The notes: a model not told the origin generated them from the sequence alone. A stretch of 64,000 nt of DNA from Puccinia triticina (GCF_026914185.1 NC_070571.1:4650001-4714000); one strand, 5' to 3'; positions 31,625 to 43,760 are shown, numbered from the stretch's first letter. Translations and numbers: made by a program.

Positions 31625-34600
31625 TAGGGATTGTTGATCTGGACCCTGGTACCAACCGGTACCTGGGTACCCCCTTGATTTTTAGCCCAAATGTGATACC
31701 TAGTACCGCACCTGATACCGCCTGGCAGGTACCAGGGGTACCGCTGGCAGGTACCACAGGTACCGCCAGCAGCCTTTTCTGTTTCCATTGCCATGAGCAG
31801 CCCTCACATACTAAATCACTATGTTTTATATTGCAAGCATCACCGAATAGCTTAATTCTTACTATGTAAACTATGTAGAGTAACTTATACTTAGATTACT
31901 CTTCATCTACAAGGATTACCTTTCTTTTATGCTTCCTTGTGGTCTTGCTGGAATCCTCGATTTTTCTTTTCCATGCAGCCAAGGTACCATCTTTGATTCT
32001 TCTGTTCTTTGAATAGAAGGCAACTGTCATTCCGCCACTTATCGAGTTCGGTCCAAGTCGGTGCCTTCGTGCCGAAACATAATCCCGACAAAAGCTGAAT
32101 GCCCTCTCCACATCAACAGAGGTTGCTAATGAATCAAGTTCGGAATATAGATTAGATGGATGCAGTAAATATATTAATGTTTTGATAGTTGACTGACCTG
32201 GACAACTTAAAACATCAAGCGCCATATGTACCAGGCCGCCATGCATGTTTCCGGAACGCTTCTGTTGAAGCCACCACTTGAGAGGATTGACCGGATTGTT
32301 ACCATTGAGGATAAGTCCCCCGGCCAGCCAGACATCAAATGCGTCAGACGCTGAGTTTCCGCCTTGGGCGGCCGCTGCGTTTCCAAGTCCAGCCAGCATA
32401 CTTGTCCTGGGCTATCGAGATACGTGAAAGATCAGTAAAAAGTACATGGTATATTTGTATCATATCAAATTAATCCTGCAACTTACTTTGGAGGATGTAG
32501 TTGGTACAGATACAGCTGCCGCAGCCGCTCGCGGCTTGTAAAACAATACCCACATATCCCGGGCTAAGCGTATTGCTTCGGCTATCCATTCGGGCTCCCA
32601 GTTTGCTAATTTGAAGTACTCATCCTTGAAGGATGGGTGCAGGACTGAAATTCACATATTCAGAATAAGAAATCAACCATGATAAGGTATAATATACATA
32701 TGTATAGCTATCCTATAAAGCGGGGAGGTGTCTGTTAGACTATAGTATTTGTTGGTTATTTTTAACCCAAATCGACTTGCATTCCTCAACGCCGCAGGAT
32801 ATTTGTGATTGCTGATAACAGTGGATAGGTGCTCGGTGATTTGATCGATGTATAAGACAATATTCGATAAACGAGACGAGCCTGCAACGGAAACTTGAAG
32901 TGTTAGCTCATCAAAGACGCCCAGGACATTGACCAAATCGCGCGCCAGGTCAAGGTCCAACTGATCCACGTAATGCCTGCGCTCAAGGCCATGCCTTTTA
33001 TGCCGCTGCCACTCAAGGCTAATGATGAAGAATTGATAAATTTTAGTGATACTGTACGTTTTGAGACGGAATGCGAACCAACTTACACAGCAGCTTCACA
33101 TCTAAGAATACTCTTGAGTTGAGTATATGTTGAGTTCCATCGAGTACGGACATCCCTCTCAACGGTATGCGGCTTGGGACACCCTTTCTCTTGGCAGATC
33201 TCTACAAACTCCGCTCTTGAATTCGGTGAGTACGTCAACTTCTTTGCAACCGCCCAAAACTGCAGCAAGGACTGATATCAGCTTCTCTCTCATATTGATC
33301 CAAGACTTATTTTACCTTTTCCAGTGATTTTTTGCATGAAATGGTTGTATAGCAATCACTTTCATCTTCGTCACTCGCTTCGTTTATATCTTCTTCATTG
33401 AGGGATTCCATATCACCTTGATTGTTTCCTCCTTGTGATTCATCATCACTCGAATAATCATCTGTTAATGGTGTTGCACCCGTTTGACCCGGAGAAAGCC
33501 TAGCGTAATGTTTCACAAATGTATAAGCTGTTGAAATTATAATTAGAGAAAATGAGATCAACCTTACAATCTTATTTGATCCTCAGCATCATCGTCTTCA
33601 GAAAGCAACTCGTCCGAGCCAACACTATTGTTTCTGGAAGTATTCTTCCCCTTTGCACTCGCAGTTCCGAACGGTCGGAGGATCCCGTGAACTATCAAGT
33701 TCAGGATGTGTGCAAAGCACCGGATCCAATGCGCCTCACCTCGGAAACGTGGCCACTTGCGCTCCTTCAGCTCTCGGACCATAACATGATTGTTTGTGGC
33801 ATTGTCACTAACGATTCCGCATATCTAAATTTTAATTTGTCAGTGTAGAAGTTGAACAGTCAACAAAAAAAAGGGCAGACCTTTTCTTGAATGTTAAAAT
33901 TCTCCACGACCAAACTGACTGTCTTCGCCAAGTACTCGCCTGTGTGGCTTTGAGAGAGTCGGACAAAATCTAGAGGCATGGCCTCTAGATCTACCTTGCC
34001 CGTGCCATCTTCAGCTAATCGATATATTACTATACCTAATATATCAAAACCGTTAGGGGACTGCCACGAATTGACCCCTAGATATAATGCGCCTTGGTGC
34101 GCCTGATAAACAGAAAACCGGTCAGGTGATCAAGTTAGAAATAACTAAAAATAGGAACCACCCACGTTTAAAACTGATTGATACTCGTGTTGTATAGCGG
34201 AATAGAGCATGTGGATATCTTTTGAGACTTGATACGGTTTTGGCAAATACTTGAGGACCGTTGTATTGAGGATTTTTTTTAGGCTGGCATCCGAAAGCGC
34301 TGAAAATGGCCTTGCTGCCTCAGCGCACCAAATAGCACATAGTTGAGGAACCTGAACAAAGAGAGATAAATCGATAAAGAGCATGTTTCTGATTAAAAAG
34401 GGCAGCAACTTGAACTGAGCACTGACATCCGCTGGATTTATATCCCCTGTCCCGGTTATTCCGAAATGTGCCAACAACGGAGTGCGTTTGGAATCCTGAG
34501 TTTTTCAGAGGCATATCAAAGCATGCTTGGTGAGGTTGCTGCAAGAGGAATCTGAGGTTGGTCGGTTGATTCTGGTGCCGCATCTGAAGATGGATGTCAA

Positions 34601-35329
34601 TCAAAAGGTCTAATAGGTTAGTTATAATAGAAAAGCTAGCTTACAACTTGCAGGGATAAGCAATCATGCGGCGTCCATACTTGTCCAACTGATTGGAAAG
34701 CTCGGGCGACTCGTATGAAGCATAGGATGAACTGATTGAGTTTTCCGCGACTCTCTTAGCTCTTTCTATATGTGGATTACTAGTCAGAATTGGGTTGGAA
34801 AAAGTGATGTAATGACCAGGCTGATGGTTTGTACTCACGCAATTCCTCCTCATCTGTTGTCGCGGGTGGGGGCTGGGTTGCAGGGTGTGCGTTGATATCA
34901 TTGGTGCTTCTCGGCGATTCGACATTTTCTTGTTTGGGTGGATTCTGCTTGTCTGGTGCATTTTCTTGGGATGATGAATCGCGGGATGACGGACGCTTGA
35001 ATCGTTTGCGGTGGCGGCTGGAACGCATTGCAAAGTAGTTGACTGTCAAGAAGCAAGGGATTGATATGGGGATATGGGTAGTCAACGTTGTGGTGGACAA
35101 AATGATGAGATGTCTGCTAGATGTCACAAACTCCAAGGTTTGGGTTCAGTTCGAACTCAGGCTTTGGAGGGTGGGCGGTACTTGTGGGCGGTACCCGGGT
35201 ACCTCACTATGGCCAAACTCAAGTACCTCATACCGCACCCGGCACCGCTGCACAGGTGCAAGGCGGGTGCAAGCGGTACCTGCCAAGCGGTACTAGGTAC
35301 CCCCCACGGGTACCAATCAACAATCCCTA
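31625..35329 (-). mobile_element. hAT DNA transposon, nearly complete
   Basis: Terminal inverted repeats TAGGGATTGTTGAT (31,625) and its complement ending at 35,329. A perfect 8-bp target duplication ATTGCGGT lies at 31,617-31,624 and 35,330-35,337, as expected for hAT. Subterminal regions (31,650-31,775 and 35,170-35,315) carry many GGTACC/GGTAC palindromes, likely transposase-binding sites. One spliced transposase gene fills the interior on the minus strand. The target was the loop of a GACCGG hairpin. Confidence 0.93.
31896..35028 (-). pseudogene. hAT transposase gene (multi-exon, in-frame stop in the BED finger)
   Basis: Exons connecting in phase: 35,028-34,839, 34,765-34,645, 34,583-34,427, 34,351-34,166, 34,102-33,881, 33,824-33,568, 33,499-33,316, 33,259-33,087 and 33,018 onward to about 32,690. 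Two further exons lie at about 32,650-32,490 and 32,410-31,896. Order: basic Ser-rich N-terminus; BED-type zinc finger (CKLCGTRI...NLTKHALIC); catalytic core with ICGIVSDNATNN and RCFAHILNLIVHG; then the hAT dimerisation region with SVDVERAFSFCRDYVSARR. A TGA at 34,507-34,505 interrupts the finger right after ICL, and the exon 9-10 junction did not phase cleanly by eye. So it is probably inactive, though very recently. Confidence 0.88.
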
Positions 35330-35535
35330 ATTGCGGTCATCAAGAGGGATGTAGCCTCTCAATGACCGGTTTATTGCGGTCATCAAGAGGGATGTAGCCT
35401 CTTGATGACCGATCTATTCCGGTCATCAAGAGGGATGTAGCCTCTCAATGACCGGTCTATTCCGGTCATCAAGAGGGATGTAGCCTCTCAATGACCGGTC
35501 TGTGCCGGTCATCGAGGGGATCGTCTCCTCCGGAT
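35330..35535. repeat. GACCGG hairpin array, right part of an array split by the hAT element
   Basis: Regular units of about 50 bp: CCTCTCAATGACCGG-TCTATT-CCGGTCATCAAGAGG-GATGTAG. The first unit is completed on the other side of the hAT element by GACCGGTCTATTGCGGT (31,608-31,624). Confidence 0.88.
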
Positions 35536-35539
35536 GGCC

Positions 35540-36105
35540 GGAGTGTCTCAACCCAGCCACCTGTTACCGCACGGCACCCCCGTGTGCGGATAGTTTTGGG
35601 GGAAGCTGGTGGCGCGCACGGAGGGGGGCCCAACGTCACATGATGTTGAGTCAACGGAAATTCCCGTGTGCAACAAGCTTCCCTCCGTGCGCGAAGTAAA
35701 TCTGATTTTTTATTTTTGTTTTTTCTTTCTGTGTATGATCTGCCAATACTCTTGCAGATCATTTTGGTCTAGTTCAAGGATCACTTTTTTCAGGTAATTT
35801 CTTGACCTTGCCGACGGACAGGTTGGTCCGACCAAGCAGAAACCAGTCAGATTGATGGGCCTTGTCAGACAGGTAGACTTTGTTATGATGGGTCATTCTA
35901 GGTCTTTTATTATTGTCACGGTCTTACATATTTTCATTACAGCACATTACATCTTATTACATAGTTTCATTATGGGTTTACATATTTCTTCTCACCAACC
36001 CAAGTACATAACCATACTTGTATATATATTCTACATGCTCTGCAATCTTATTCTTCCCTCTGGGGGAGTTTTCCACATCATTCTCGCCATATCCTGATAT
36101 CTAAG
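35540..36105. other. No gene seen
   Basis: This contains a short inverted GC-rich segment (GTGTGCGGA ... CCGTGCGCG, about 35,580-35,695) resembling the end of the arm at 11,235. AT-rich DNA with short frames follows. Confidence 0.4.
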
Positions 36106-36111
36106 GCTTTG

Positions 36112-36475
36112 TTTGGAGCCGATATAAATATAGGTGATATAATCATTGGTTAATTCAATGAAAACTACAAAATTCAACATAAAGCCTCCAAATATTTTTC
36201 TAGGCAACCTACAATACTGGTCTCTTCAATTATGAAGTCAGATTCAACTGATTCAGCCATATTCAGTACTGTAGTACCATTATATTGCTTTTGACCAAAA
36301 CAAAGCAATATAATGGTATTATGGTGCTGAAGATGGCTGATGACCTCATAGATGATGAGACCAGTACTGTAGGTTTCCTACAAACAAAAAATTGGATTCT
36401 TTATGTTGAGTTTTGTATTTTTTATTGAATTTACAAATGATTATATCACCTATGTTTATATTAGGGGGGTTCACA
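36112..36475. mobile_element. Long-arm foldback MITE (~360 bp)
   Basis: Two arms of about 170 bp are inverted copies around a short loop (TTTTGACCAAAAC, ~36,290). For example, TATAGGTGATATAATCATT (36,130) pairs with AATGATTATATCACCTATG (36,435-36,455), and GGTCTCTTCAATTATGA pairs with CATAGATGATGAGACC. Flanking duplications are not resolved. No coding capacity. Confidence 0.75.
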
Positions 36476-36483
36476 ATAGGATT

Positions 36484-38080
36484 TTTACACACCTAGCTCC
36501 CTTGATGGCCCGTCTGTACCGGCTGTCAAGAGGAACACCCTACACCCTCTCAATGGCCGGTCAGTACCGGCCAGCAAGAGTAAAGCACCATTTATACTCT
36601 TGATGGCCGCTACTGACCGGCCATCAAGAGGTGATACACATACAGTTGTGCAAGGCATCCTACCGTACAGCCTCGCCCGCAACAAGAAATTTCAAACGCG
36701 GACCGGATCTACAACTCCGCATATGAGCATTATGTCATGTAAATGACATTTTTGAGCTCTTTGGAAGTTGTAGATTCCAGTTCTATGAGGGCTAAGGTTT
36801 TTGACCAGCCAATTTTCTTTTTTTTTGGGGGGGGGCCTCACATTACGGACACTGGCCCAAATACATACTGTAAAGCCATATTTATGGGCTTACATATGCT
36901 AAAGCCATATGTATGTATGTGTTACACCTGTAATACCATAGATTAGACCATCGGAGGACCTCTGATCCCGGTGATGACCGGTCAGCCGGTCATCGCAGAG
37001 GCGAGGATGCAACCTCTTGATGACCGGCTGACCAGTCACCAAGAGGGTTTATCCTCTTTGATGGCCAGCTGAGCGTTCATTGACAGGGATACAACCCCTC
37101 CCAATGGCCGTCTGTGACCGGTCATTGACAGGGATACAACCCCTCTCAATGGCCGGCTGTGACCGGTCATTGACAGGAATATAACCCCTCTCAATGGCCG
37201 GCTGACCGGTCATTGACGGAGATACAACCCCTCTCAATGGTCATTAATACCGGGAAAAATTAAAAACTCAGACCCTGGAATTCCGGACGGGGGTCCCCCG
37301 GGGGTATTTCTTGTACGGTAGGATGCCTTGCGCAACTGTACCCCTCAATGGCTTGTCAGTACACCGGCCATTGAGACAAAAACACTAAACTATTGTTGGC
37401 CCATACTGGCCAGTCATCAAGAGCAAAACTCTCTGGGTGATGTGTATACACATCACTTGATGACCAGTCAGTACCAGCCATTGAGAGGAACATAATACAC
37501 TCTTGATGGCCTGAACTGATTGGCCATTGAGAGGAAATACACACCCCACTCAATGGCCCGTCAGTACCAGCCATCAAGAGGAATATACTACACTCTTGAT
37601 GGCCTGCGCTGACTGGCCATCAAGAGTGAAGCACTTTTCTCTCAATGACCAGTTGGGTCACTGTGCAAGATGTGCATGTCCTCTTGATGGCCGATCAGTC
37701 CAGGCCATCAAGAGTGTATTATGTTCCTCTCAATGGCTGGTACTGACTGGTCATCAAGGGTGATGTGTATACACATCACCCAGAGAGTTTTGCTCTCAAT
37801 GACCGGCCAGTATGGGCCATCAAGAGTTGAGTGTTTTTGTCTCAATGGCCAGTGTACTGACAGGCCATTGAGGGGTATGTGTATCACCTCTTGATGGCCG
37901 GTTAGTAGCGGCCATCAAGAGTATAAATAGTGCTTTACTCTTGCTGGCCGGTACTGACCGGCCATCGAGAGGGTGTAGGGTGTTCCTGTTGATGGCCGGT
38001 ACAGACGGGCCATCAAGGGAGCTAGGTGTGTATTTCCCCTCAATGACCGGTTAGCACCGGCCATTGAGGGAGTAGTGCTC
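36484..38080. repeat. Compound palindrome of GACCGG-family hairpins
   Basis: Arms A (36,484-36,632) and A' (about 37,875-38,020) are reverse complements. Arms B (36,636-36,665) and B' (37,311-37,340), both carrying GCAAGGCATCCTACCGTAC, are too. Between B' and A' lies a second palindrome C/C' (37,345-37,625 and 37,640-37,870), recognisable by GGTGATGTGTATACACATCA in each arm. B to B' encloses 36,670-37,310 with a further hairpin array (36,970-37,250). Nearly every segment is itself a CTCTTGATGGCCGG-type hairpin. Confidence 0.8.
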
Positions 38081-38194
38081 TCTTGCACCTGCCACTGAGA
38101 AATGCAGGTGACGAAATCCACAACAGGTGACAACACACCCGGGGCGCAAGTTTGAAATTGAGTTTGGATTTTGTCAGCGCAACAAAATCCGGTT

Positions 38195-38290
38195 TACGTC
38201 AGCCGTTTGCTGGCGGTGTAAGTGGTTTGCAGCGCAGCTGCAAACCCCCTTACAGCAAGGTTGCTGGTTCAATTCCCACTGCCCCCATGA
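38195..38290 (+). pseudogene. tRNA-derived sequence
   Basis: It contains an A-box-like TGGCGGTGTAAGTGG and a perfect B box GGTTCAATTCC, followed by CCACTGCCCCCA. The order and spacing suit a tRNA-derived SINE head, but a cloverleaf cannot be drawn convincingly (the acceptor stem is missing), so no amino-acid identity is claimed. Confidence 0.45.
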
Positions 38291-38349
38291 CCCATTTGGG
38301 GGTTAGGGGGCGGGTTTTAGGGGTTAAGGCTGTTTTTTTAAAAATATTT

Positions 38350-38635
38350 GGCAAGATGTATAATACACTGTATTGGATACATATTGGTGTGTATTGGATA
38401 CATATTGGTGTGTATTGGATACGTATTGGTATGTATTGGATACATATCCAAACCAAATATACCTTGTATTGCTATCTATGGGTACATATCAGATACATTG
38501 GTACATATTGGATACATCAATACAATGTATTGCCATTTTTTGGCTACAACCATACAATGTATTGCTTTGTATCAGATACAGCAATACATTGTATTGGTAG
38601 GTATTGGATACACCAATACAATGTATGCCAGCTCA
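38350..38635. repeat. TGTATTGGATACA tandem and palindromic repeats
   Basis: Four ~21-bp direct units (GTGTATTGGATACATATTG) are followed by spaced ATACAATGTATTG palindromes. The same motif type fills the CACTA-like MITE at 30.8 kb. It follows the tRNA-derived head and may be its body. Confidence 0.7.
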
Positions 38636-38639
38636 TCCA

Positions 38640-39394
38640 GCGCCAGCCAACGCGCTAGCTCCAGTGGAGCTGGCCTGGCCAGCTCTGCTGTCCCTTGGCT
38701 TTTAGCTGAAGAAAAAGGCATTATTTTCTCCGGCTAATAGCCAAAGGAAAAAAGGGACAAAACTCACTCAGACTGCCAACTGTCTGACGGCCTTTGAGGC
38801 AAGCCAATGCACAGGACTGTTGGCTCAAGCCATGCGCCGGGCCAACCCTGATGACCAGCGCATTGGCATGGTCGGACTGACCTTCCCGCCAGGAAAGGTG
38901 CTTTGGCGTCAATTTAACCCGGTCGGACAGGTCAGGCTGACCCTTTGGCATGTCCAATGTTGTGTTTGGTCGGCCTGACCGTAATCCCACGCCGGGGCAA
39001 AAACAACATTGGTTCTGCTCTACAACTGGAGCCGTAGTGTAATTCTATGCACCTGCAGGTACCCATTGCGCGTGTGCAGCTCCCTGCAAGTATTTATACT
39101 AAAATAGATCCCCTGTCACCTGCCATGGGCACCTGCAAGCACATAGTGTTGAGGGGAACTTGGGTGACATGAAGACTAAGTGAGAGATGACAAGATGTCA
39201 AGGACATAGTCCAGGAGCATTGAGTCAATATATAATAATCATTCAGTGTAGTGAAAGAGAAAACAACTGAGACAGGGACTGGACTACATAAGATGGTACA
39301 TGATATGGGCCAGCTTGTGGGTGTATGGAGTAGAAGCATACAACTCTATCAGAATATGATGCACTATCTTAACACATAGAATTATGTGCTGAAG
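38640..39394. other. No gene; fragment of a second LTR family
   Basis: 38,860-38,990 carries repeated GGTCGGxCTGACC palindromes. 39,150-39,260 is the reverse complement of 52,565-52,690 (shared TTGACATCTTGTCA-like block), evidence of a dispersed LTR-type repeat. No exon set is seen. Confidence 0.45.
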
Positions 39395-40022
39395 TGTGAC
39401 GGTACCCGCTGGCGGGTGCCAAGTGCCATCTCTAGATCACATGTTTATCGCATGCCTCACTAGCTAAAATCCCTCACTAGAAGCTTCCATGCAGCAAAAA
39501 TCCCTCAATGGAGAAGTCACACCAGCATAAATCCCTCAACTGACTTCCCCACCAGCAAAAATCCCTCACATTTTTACTATATAAGGAGCATGCCTTCCCT
39601 CCTCAGTTTCAGCATGCCACCCAGGCAATTGTAAATAGAACACACATCTCACTTTAAAGTTTCATGTACATACATCCCCTGTGATCTCAAATAGTAGTCT
39701 CACAATCAGTGTGATCTCAACAATGTATATATACTCCAAACTAAGAAGGAGCATCACAATCCTGTAAATACCTAAACATCCTGGAACTTCACTGATTCCT
39801 TGGAACCATCCGCTGTAGAAATTACAAAAGGGTTTTGTGGTACACATTTCACTGATCTAGGTCTGATAGAGACCACTGCACAAAGTGTTCTCTCTCAAGG
39901 TTTGACCACAACAATAAATATTTTTTTCAAACCACCCGTAACATAAGTATTACTTAACTTAATATCATGCTTGTTATTTCCCCCTCAAAGAACTGCCACC
40001 TGTCCCAAAAGAAGTTCTCACA
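39395..40022 (+). mobile_element. Diverged solo LTR of the gag-only element family, opposite orientation
   Basis: It begins TGTGACGG and ends AAGAAGTTCTCACA, matching the native-strand 3' end of the LTRs at 21.2/28.0 kb. It shares the region with repeated AAAATCCCTCA, the TATA box ACTATATAAGGAG and the AAACCACCCGTAAC block. No flanking duplication is recognisable. Confidence 0.65.
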
Positions 40023-40521
40023 ATGTCTTGAGTGGATCTTTCTTTTAGATCCCATGAGGTCTGGGGAAATTGATACCAGCTTTCTGAAACTCTATGCGGG
40101 GTCATTCCTGTTGAAATGTGAGAGTTGTCTAGATTTAAGGACGTGTTGAACCCGCCTGAGGTGTGGAGTGCCAGCTGTATGCATGGCCGACAAGAGGGCT
40201 CTGATATCACCTGATTGAAGTTTTTTTTTTTCTTTTGGCAGTCGATGGTTGTTGTCTGGTGAGTTGAAGCGGCCCAAGAGAAGCCAGAAGGCTTTCCCCC
40301 TCACCTGGGTTGTTCATCCAAAATGGTTGACTCAGCTCTTGTTAGCTTTTGACTCTGGGCTGAGCTTGTTCCACTGGCAAGCTCCCTTGTGGAAGAAAGG
40401 GATCTTGCTCTCCTGCCAGGGTATGTAGTGGGTGTGGAAAAGCAGTCAGGCTGGTCAGCAAGCGCGGGAAACATCCACTTCCCTCCCCACCTCGACCCCA
40501 GACCACCATCGCCCATCCGAC

Positions 40522-42928
40522 ATGCCGCCGTCTGCCCGCCCAGCCCCACTGGCCGCCGAGGATGACGAACGAGCACACCTGCTGGCCGGGCCCGCCGGGC
40601 TGCTCGAGCGCAAGCCGACCGCCGTCGAGCTCCGGCTGGCCGTCCTCGCCTTCGGCTGGCTCTGTGTGGCCGCCATCGGCTTCGGCCTCTTCGCAGGCGA
40701 GCTCGCCCGCAGCCATCCCGCCCACCCCTCCCCGCCCTCCACGATCCTCACCACCACCGTCTTCGTCGCTCCCACCGGCCTCCCCTCGCCCCCCAAGAAA
40801 CCCAGCCAGGTGTGTGCTTGCCCCCCCCCCCCTTCCAGAAACCCTCGACTGATCTCTCTCTGCTTGTCGCCAGATCTGCGCCAGTGGCCCCTGTGTCGAC
40901 GCGGCAGGAGAGCTGAGACGGACGACCCAACTGAGCGTCGATCCCTGTCAAGATTTCGCCCAGTTCTCCAGTAAGTCTTTCCGTGTTCGCCGCATGTTAA
41001 GGTCGAGCCACACATGCTGAGATCGACGCCTCTTGGGGCGTGGGACCCGCAAGCCGCTGCAGGCCGGGCGCCGGCGAGTGAGGAGATCTCGGCAAACATC
41101 GACGCAAGGATCGAGCACGTCTTATCGGGGCCTGCGAGCGCCGACGGGACGCTCCAGAAGATCCAAGCGTTCCGGAGGTTATGCGAGCGATCGGGGCGCC
41201 GGCCGGCCTACTCGGAGTATGCGGGGCTGCTGGGGAAGCTGACGGGGCTGTGGCAGCGGAAGCGGGGCGGATGGACGGAGGCGGACAGGCTCGGGGGCGT
41301 GCTGGCCTTCCTGCACGCCGCCGGGCTCCCGGCGCTCTTCGAGATGGGGGCCGTCGGGCCCGCCCTGAGGCCCCAGACGATCGGCATCGACGGCCTCCCG
41401 GAGGCCTTCCATGCGCTCTTCCCCGCCGGCCAAGTGTCCCAGCGCATCCAGGCCGCCACCAAGCTTGCAGACACCCTCGCTCGACTCGCCGCGCTTCCCG
41501 GGGAGACGCAGGTGCTCGAGCTCGACCAGGCCCAGCGCTTGGCCTGCCCCGCAACCGCCCCCTGGCCCTGCTGGATCCGCTGGAAAGACTTCTTCGCCGC
41601 TCTCCATCCGGACAAGCCGATCCGCCGGCTCACCCTCCATGGAGTCGACTACTTCGCACACATGGCAAGGTTGGCCTCCCGGCCCACGATCTCTGTCCCG
41701 AGGGCCATGTGCTGATCGATCCCTCCCTCTCTCTCTCAGGACTATCGCGGAACAGTCGGAGATCGGCCTCGAATCGTTCTTCCACTGGGTCCTCATCCAC
41801 TCAGTCAGTCCCCCATCTTATCTCACACACTCGCTCACTGACCATGCCCTTCTCCGCGACAATGGGAGATAGATGCGCAGGCACGATTGTCGCCAGGAAA
41901 CCAAGCTCGTCTTCGGCCCCAGTCTGCTCACCCTGCTGTTCCTGAACACGTCCGAGCAGCGCACCGCCCTGCAAGCGCATCAGCGCGCGACGCGCTTCGT
42001 GCTGGCCGCCATGCGGGACCGTGCGCCCCGCGAAAACTGGGTAAGCCCGGTGATCTCCAACCCCAAAGAACCATGGGGACTGGGAGTGACGTTGGCCTCG
42101 CTCTTCGTGCGTGCAAGCCCAGGACGCTCGAAGGCCCTCCCACGGACACCGACCAGTCGCAAGAGCTCGCGGCTGTCAGCCCCGATAGCTGGGTCGAGAC
42201 CGTCTACGCGCTCGAGCGGATCAGGACCCGTCGGGCGTTCGCCGAGGGAACGCTCCGCTGGGACGTCCTGGCCAGCCGTCCGTAAGCAGCTCCCTGTACC
42301 ACTCTCTTCCTCTCTCTCTTTTTGAGATGATGAAAAGGAGACTGAGGAAGGGTTTTCTGGCGCCAGAGCGATAGCTGGAGACGTCTTGTATCTCCCCCTC
42401 GGCGCCCTGCAGATGCCTCAATCGTTTCCCTTCTCCACGGACCTGCCCAAGTCGCTGCTCTTCGTAAGCCCCAGCCTCTGTCTCTCCATCATCCCAGCTG
42501 CTTGGGCTGAGCGTTTGTGTTGGTCCCCGGCCGGCAGGGCTCGACAGGATACGTGCTGCTTGATGCGCGCGACCAAGCCATAGGGGCGCACCCAGCCGGC
42601 GTGAGTCGGCCTTCGCCCTGCGCACACTCCACGCCCCACTGACCCGTCCTCCACTCCCTGCCTCCTCCCCCACCCCTCGCCCCCCAAAACGAAGGAGAGA
42701 AGCGGCTGCGAGGCGCGTCTCGCGACGGCCTTCGCGGGCTGGGCCGCCTGGGCCGCGGCCCACCCGCGCCAGAGCCGGGGCCGGCTGGTCGGCCTTCCGG
42801 CGCACATTGGCGCGCCCGACGCGCTCTTCTTCGTCGCCTTCGGGCGCCTCGGGATCGGCTGTCCCGCCATTCGACGGCTGCCGCCGTTCGTCGCCGCGTT
42901 CAATTGCTCCACTCCTACCTCTCTCTAA
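40522..42928 (+). CDS. M13 (neprilysin-like) metallopeptidase homologue lacking the zinc-binding motif
   Basis: Nine exons join in phase to a 593-aa protein: 40,522-40,809; 40,874-40,970; 41,063-41,669; 41,740-41,803; 41,873-42,040; 42,118-42,281; 42,367-42,463; 42,538-42,600; 42,695-42,928. A signal anchor (LAVLAFGWLCVAAIGFGLFA, ~residues 40-60) gives a type II membrane topology. The M13 start motif follows: ICASGPCVDAAGELRRT then VDPCQDFAQF. Later segments fit M13: DSWVETVYALERIRTRRAF, GDVLYLPLGALQMPQSF, then a C-terminal DALFFVAFGRLGIGC...FNCS. The catalytic HExxH and ExxxD motifs, expected between the last two, are absent, and this part is shortened. It is likely a non-catalytic relative. 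Very GC-rich compared with its surroundings. Confidence 0.7.
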
Positions 42929-42929
42929 A

Positions 42930-43760
42930 AAAACACACACAACCCGAGCTCTGGTGAAGACACCCGTCTACCGCTCTTTCGTGTTGTTGTCTGTCGTGCT
43001 CTGTTCTTTCGCATGGGTGCTGTCGCTGGCATCGGGCTTTTTCCTCGCATGTCTCACTCTTCTCTCTCAAAAGAAGCAAAAATCACATCTTACATGTGTG
43101 GTCTACTGTTGTTGTTGTTGTATTGTCGTACTTGTTCTAGCCTAGTTTTGCACTTAAATGAATGCCTTAGCAATCCCAACTTTTCTGCCTGTATGTGCAT
43201 TCCTGGGCCCGGGCTTGCGGTGCGCAAACACCGCGGGAACCGCCTTGCGCCGCAACTAATCGTATTTCTGAGTTTCTCTTTTTTTTAAAAAAAGGAAATA
43301 CATATGTTTATCATGTTGCCCTTTCTGGGTGTTCTGCGCGAATCGAAGGGCCATGCTTGTGTCGGATACACGCCGCGAAAGACAAATTAACAGATTGTGG
43401 ATAGCGATGGTTGTGCACATGTGCCTTCATGACCGGCCACAATCCGATGTCTCCATGTATATTCCACCTGGGATCTACGCATGTTTATTGACACTATCAG
43501 GATGCACCAATGCGCACAATTTCGAAACTAATCACTGGTATCAGCACCAAAGAAAATCTGGCGACGGTGTCTTTCCCGGGTTTCCACGGGATCGGCAGGG
43601 CGCGTGGCCGGAACCAATACGCGCCGCCTTGCACAAGACATCTCGCGCTCAGCCCTCTCCTGATCGCTTGTCGCCTTAGTGTACTCCCCTCTGAGGTCAA
43701 TTTGATTGAATTGTTGGGCACGCCGCGCCTGGAAAAAAGAGCAGGAGACTGGCTCGGTCT
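42930..43760. other. No gene seen
   Basis: This lies between the M13-like gene and the duplicated secreted-protein unit. T-rich early part, then mixed sequence with short frames only. Confidence 0.5.

Noticed and set aside
38250..38456. Minus-strand frame ending in a GIEPATLL-like stretch
   Set aside because: This peptide is the antisense reading of a tRNA T arm (GGTTCAATTCC), not a gene.
41181..41945. 254-codon plus-strand frame and long antisense frames in 40.4-42.9 kb
   Set aside because: High GC makes shadow frames long; the nine-exon model in another frame has matching splice phases and M13 family motifs.
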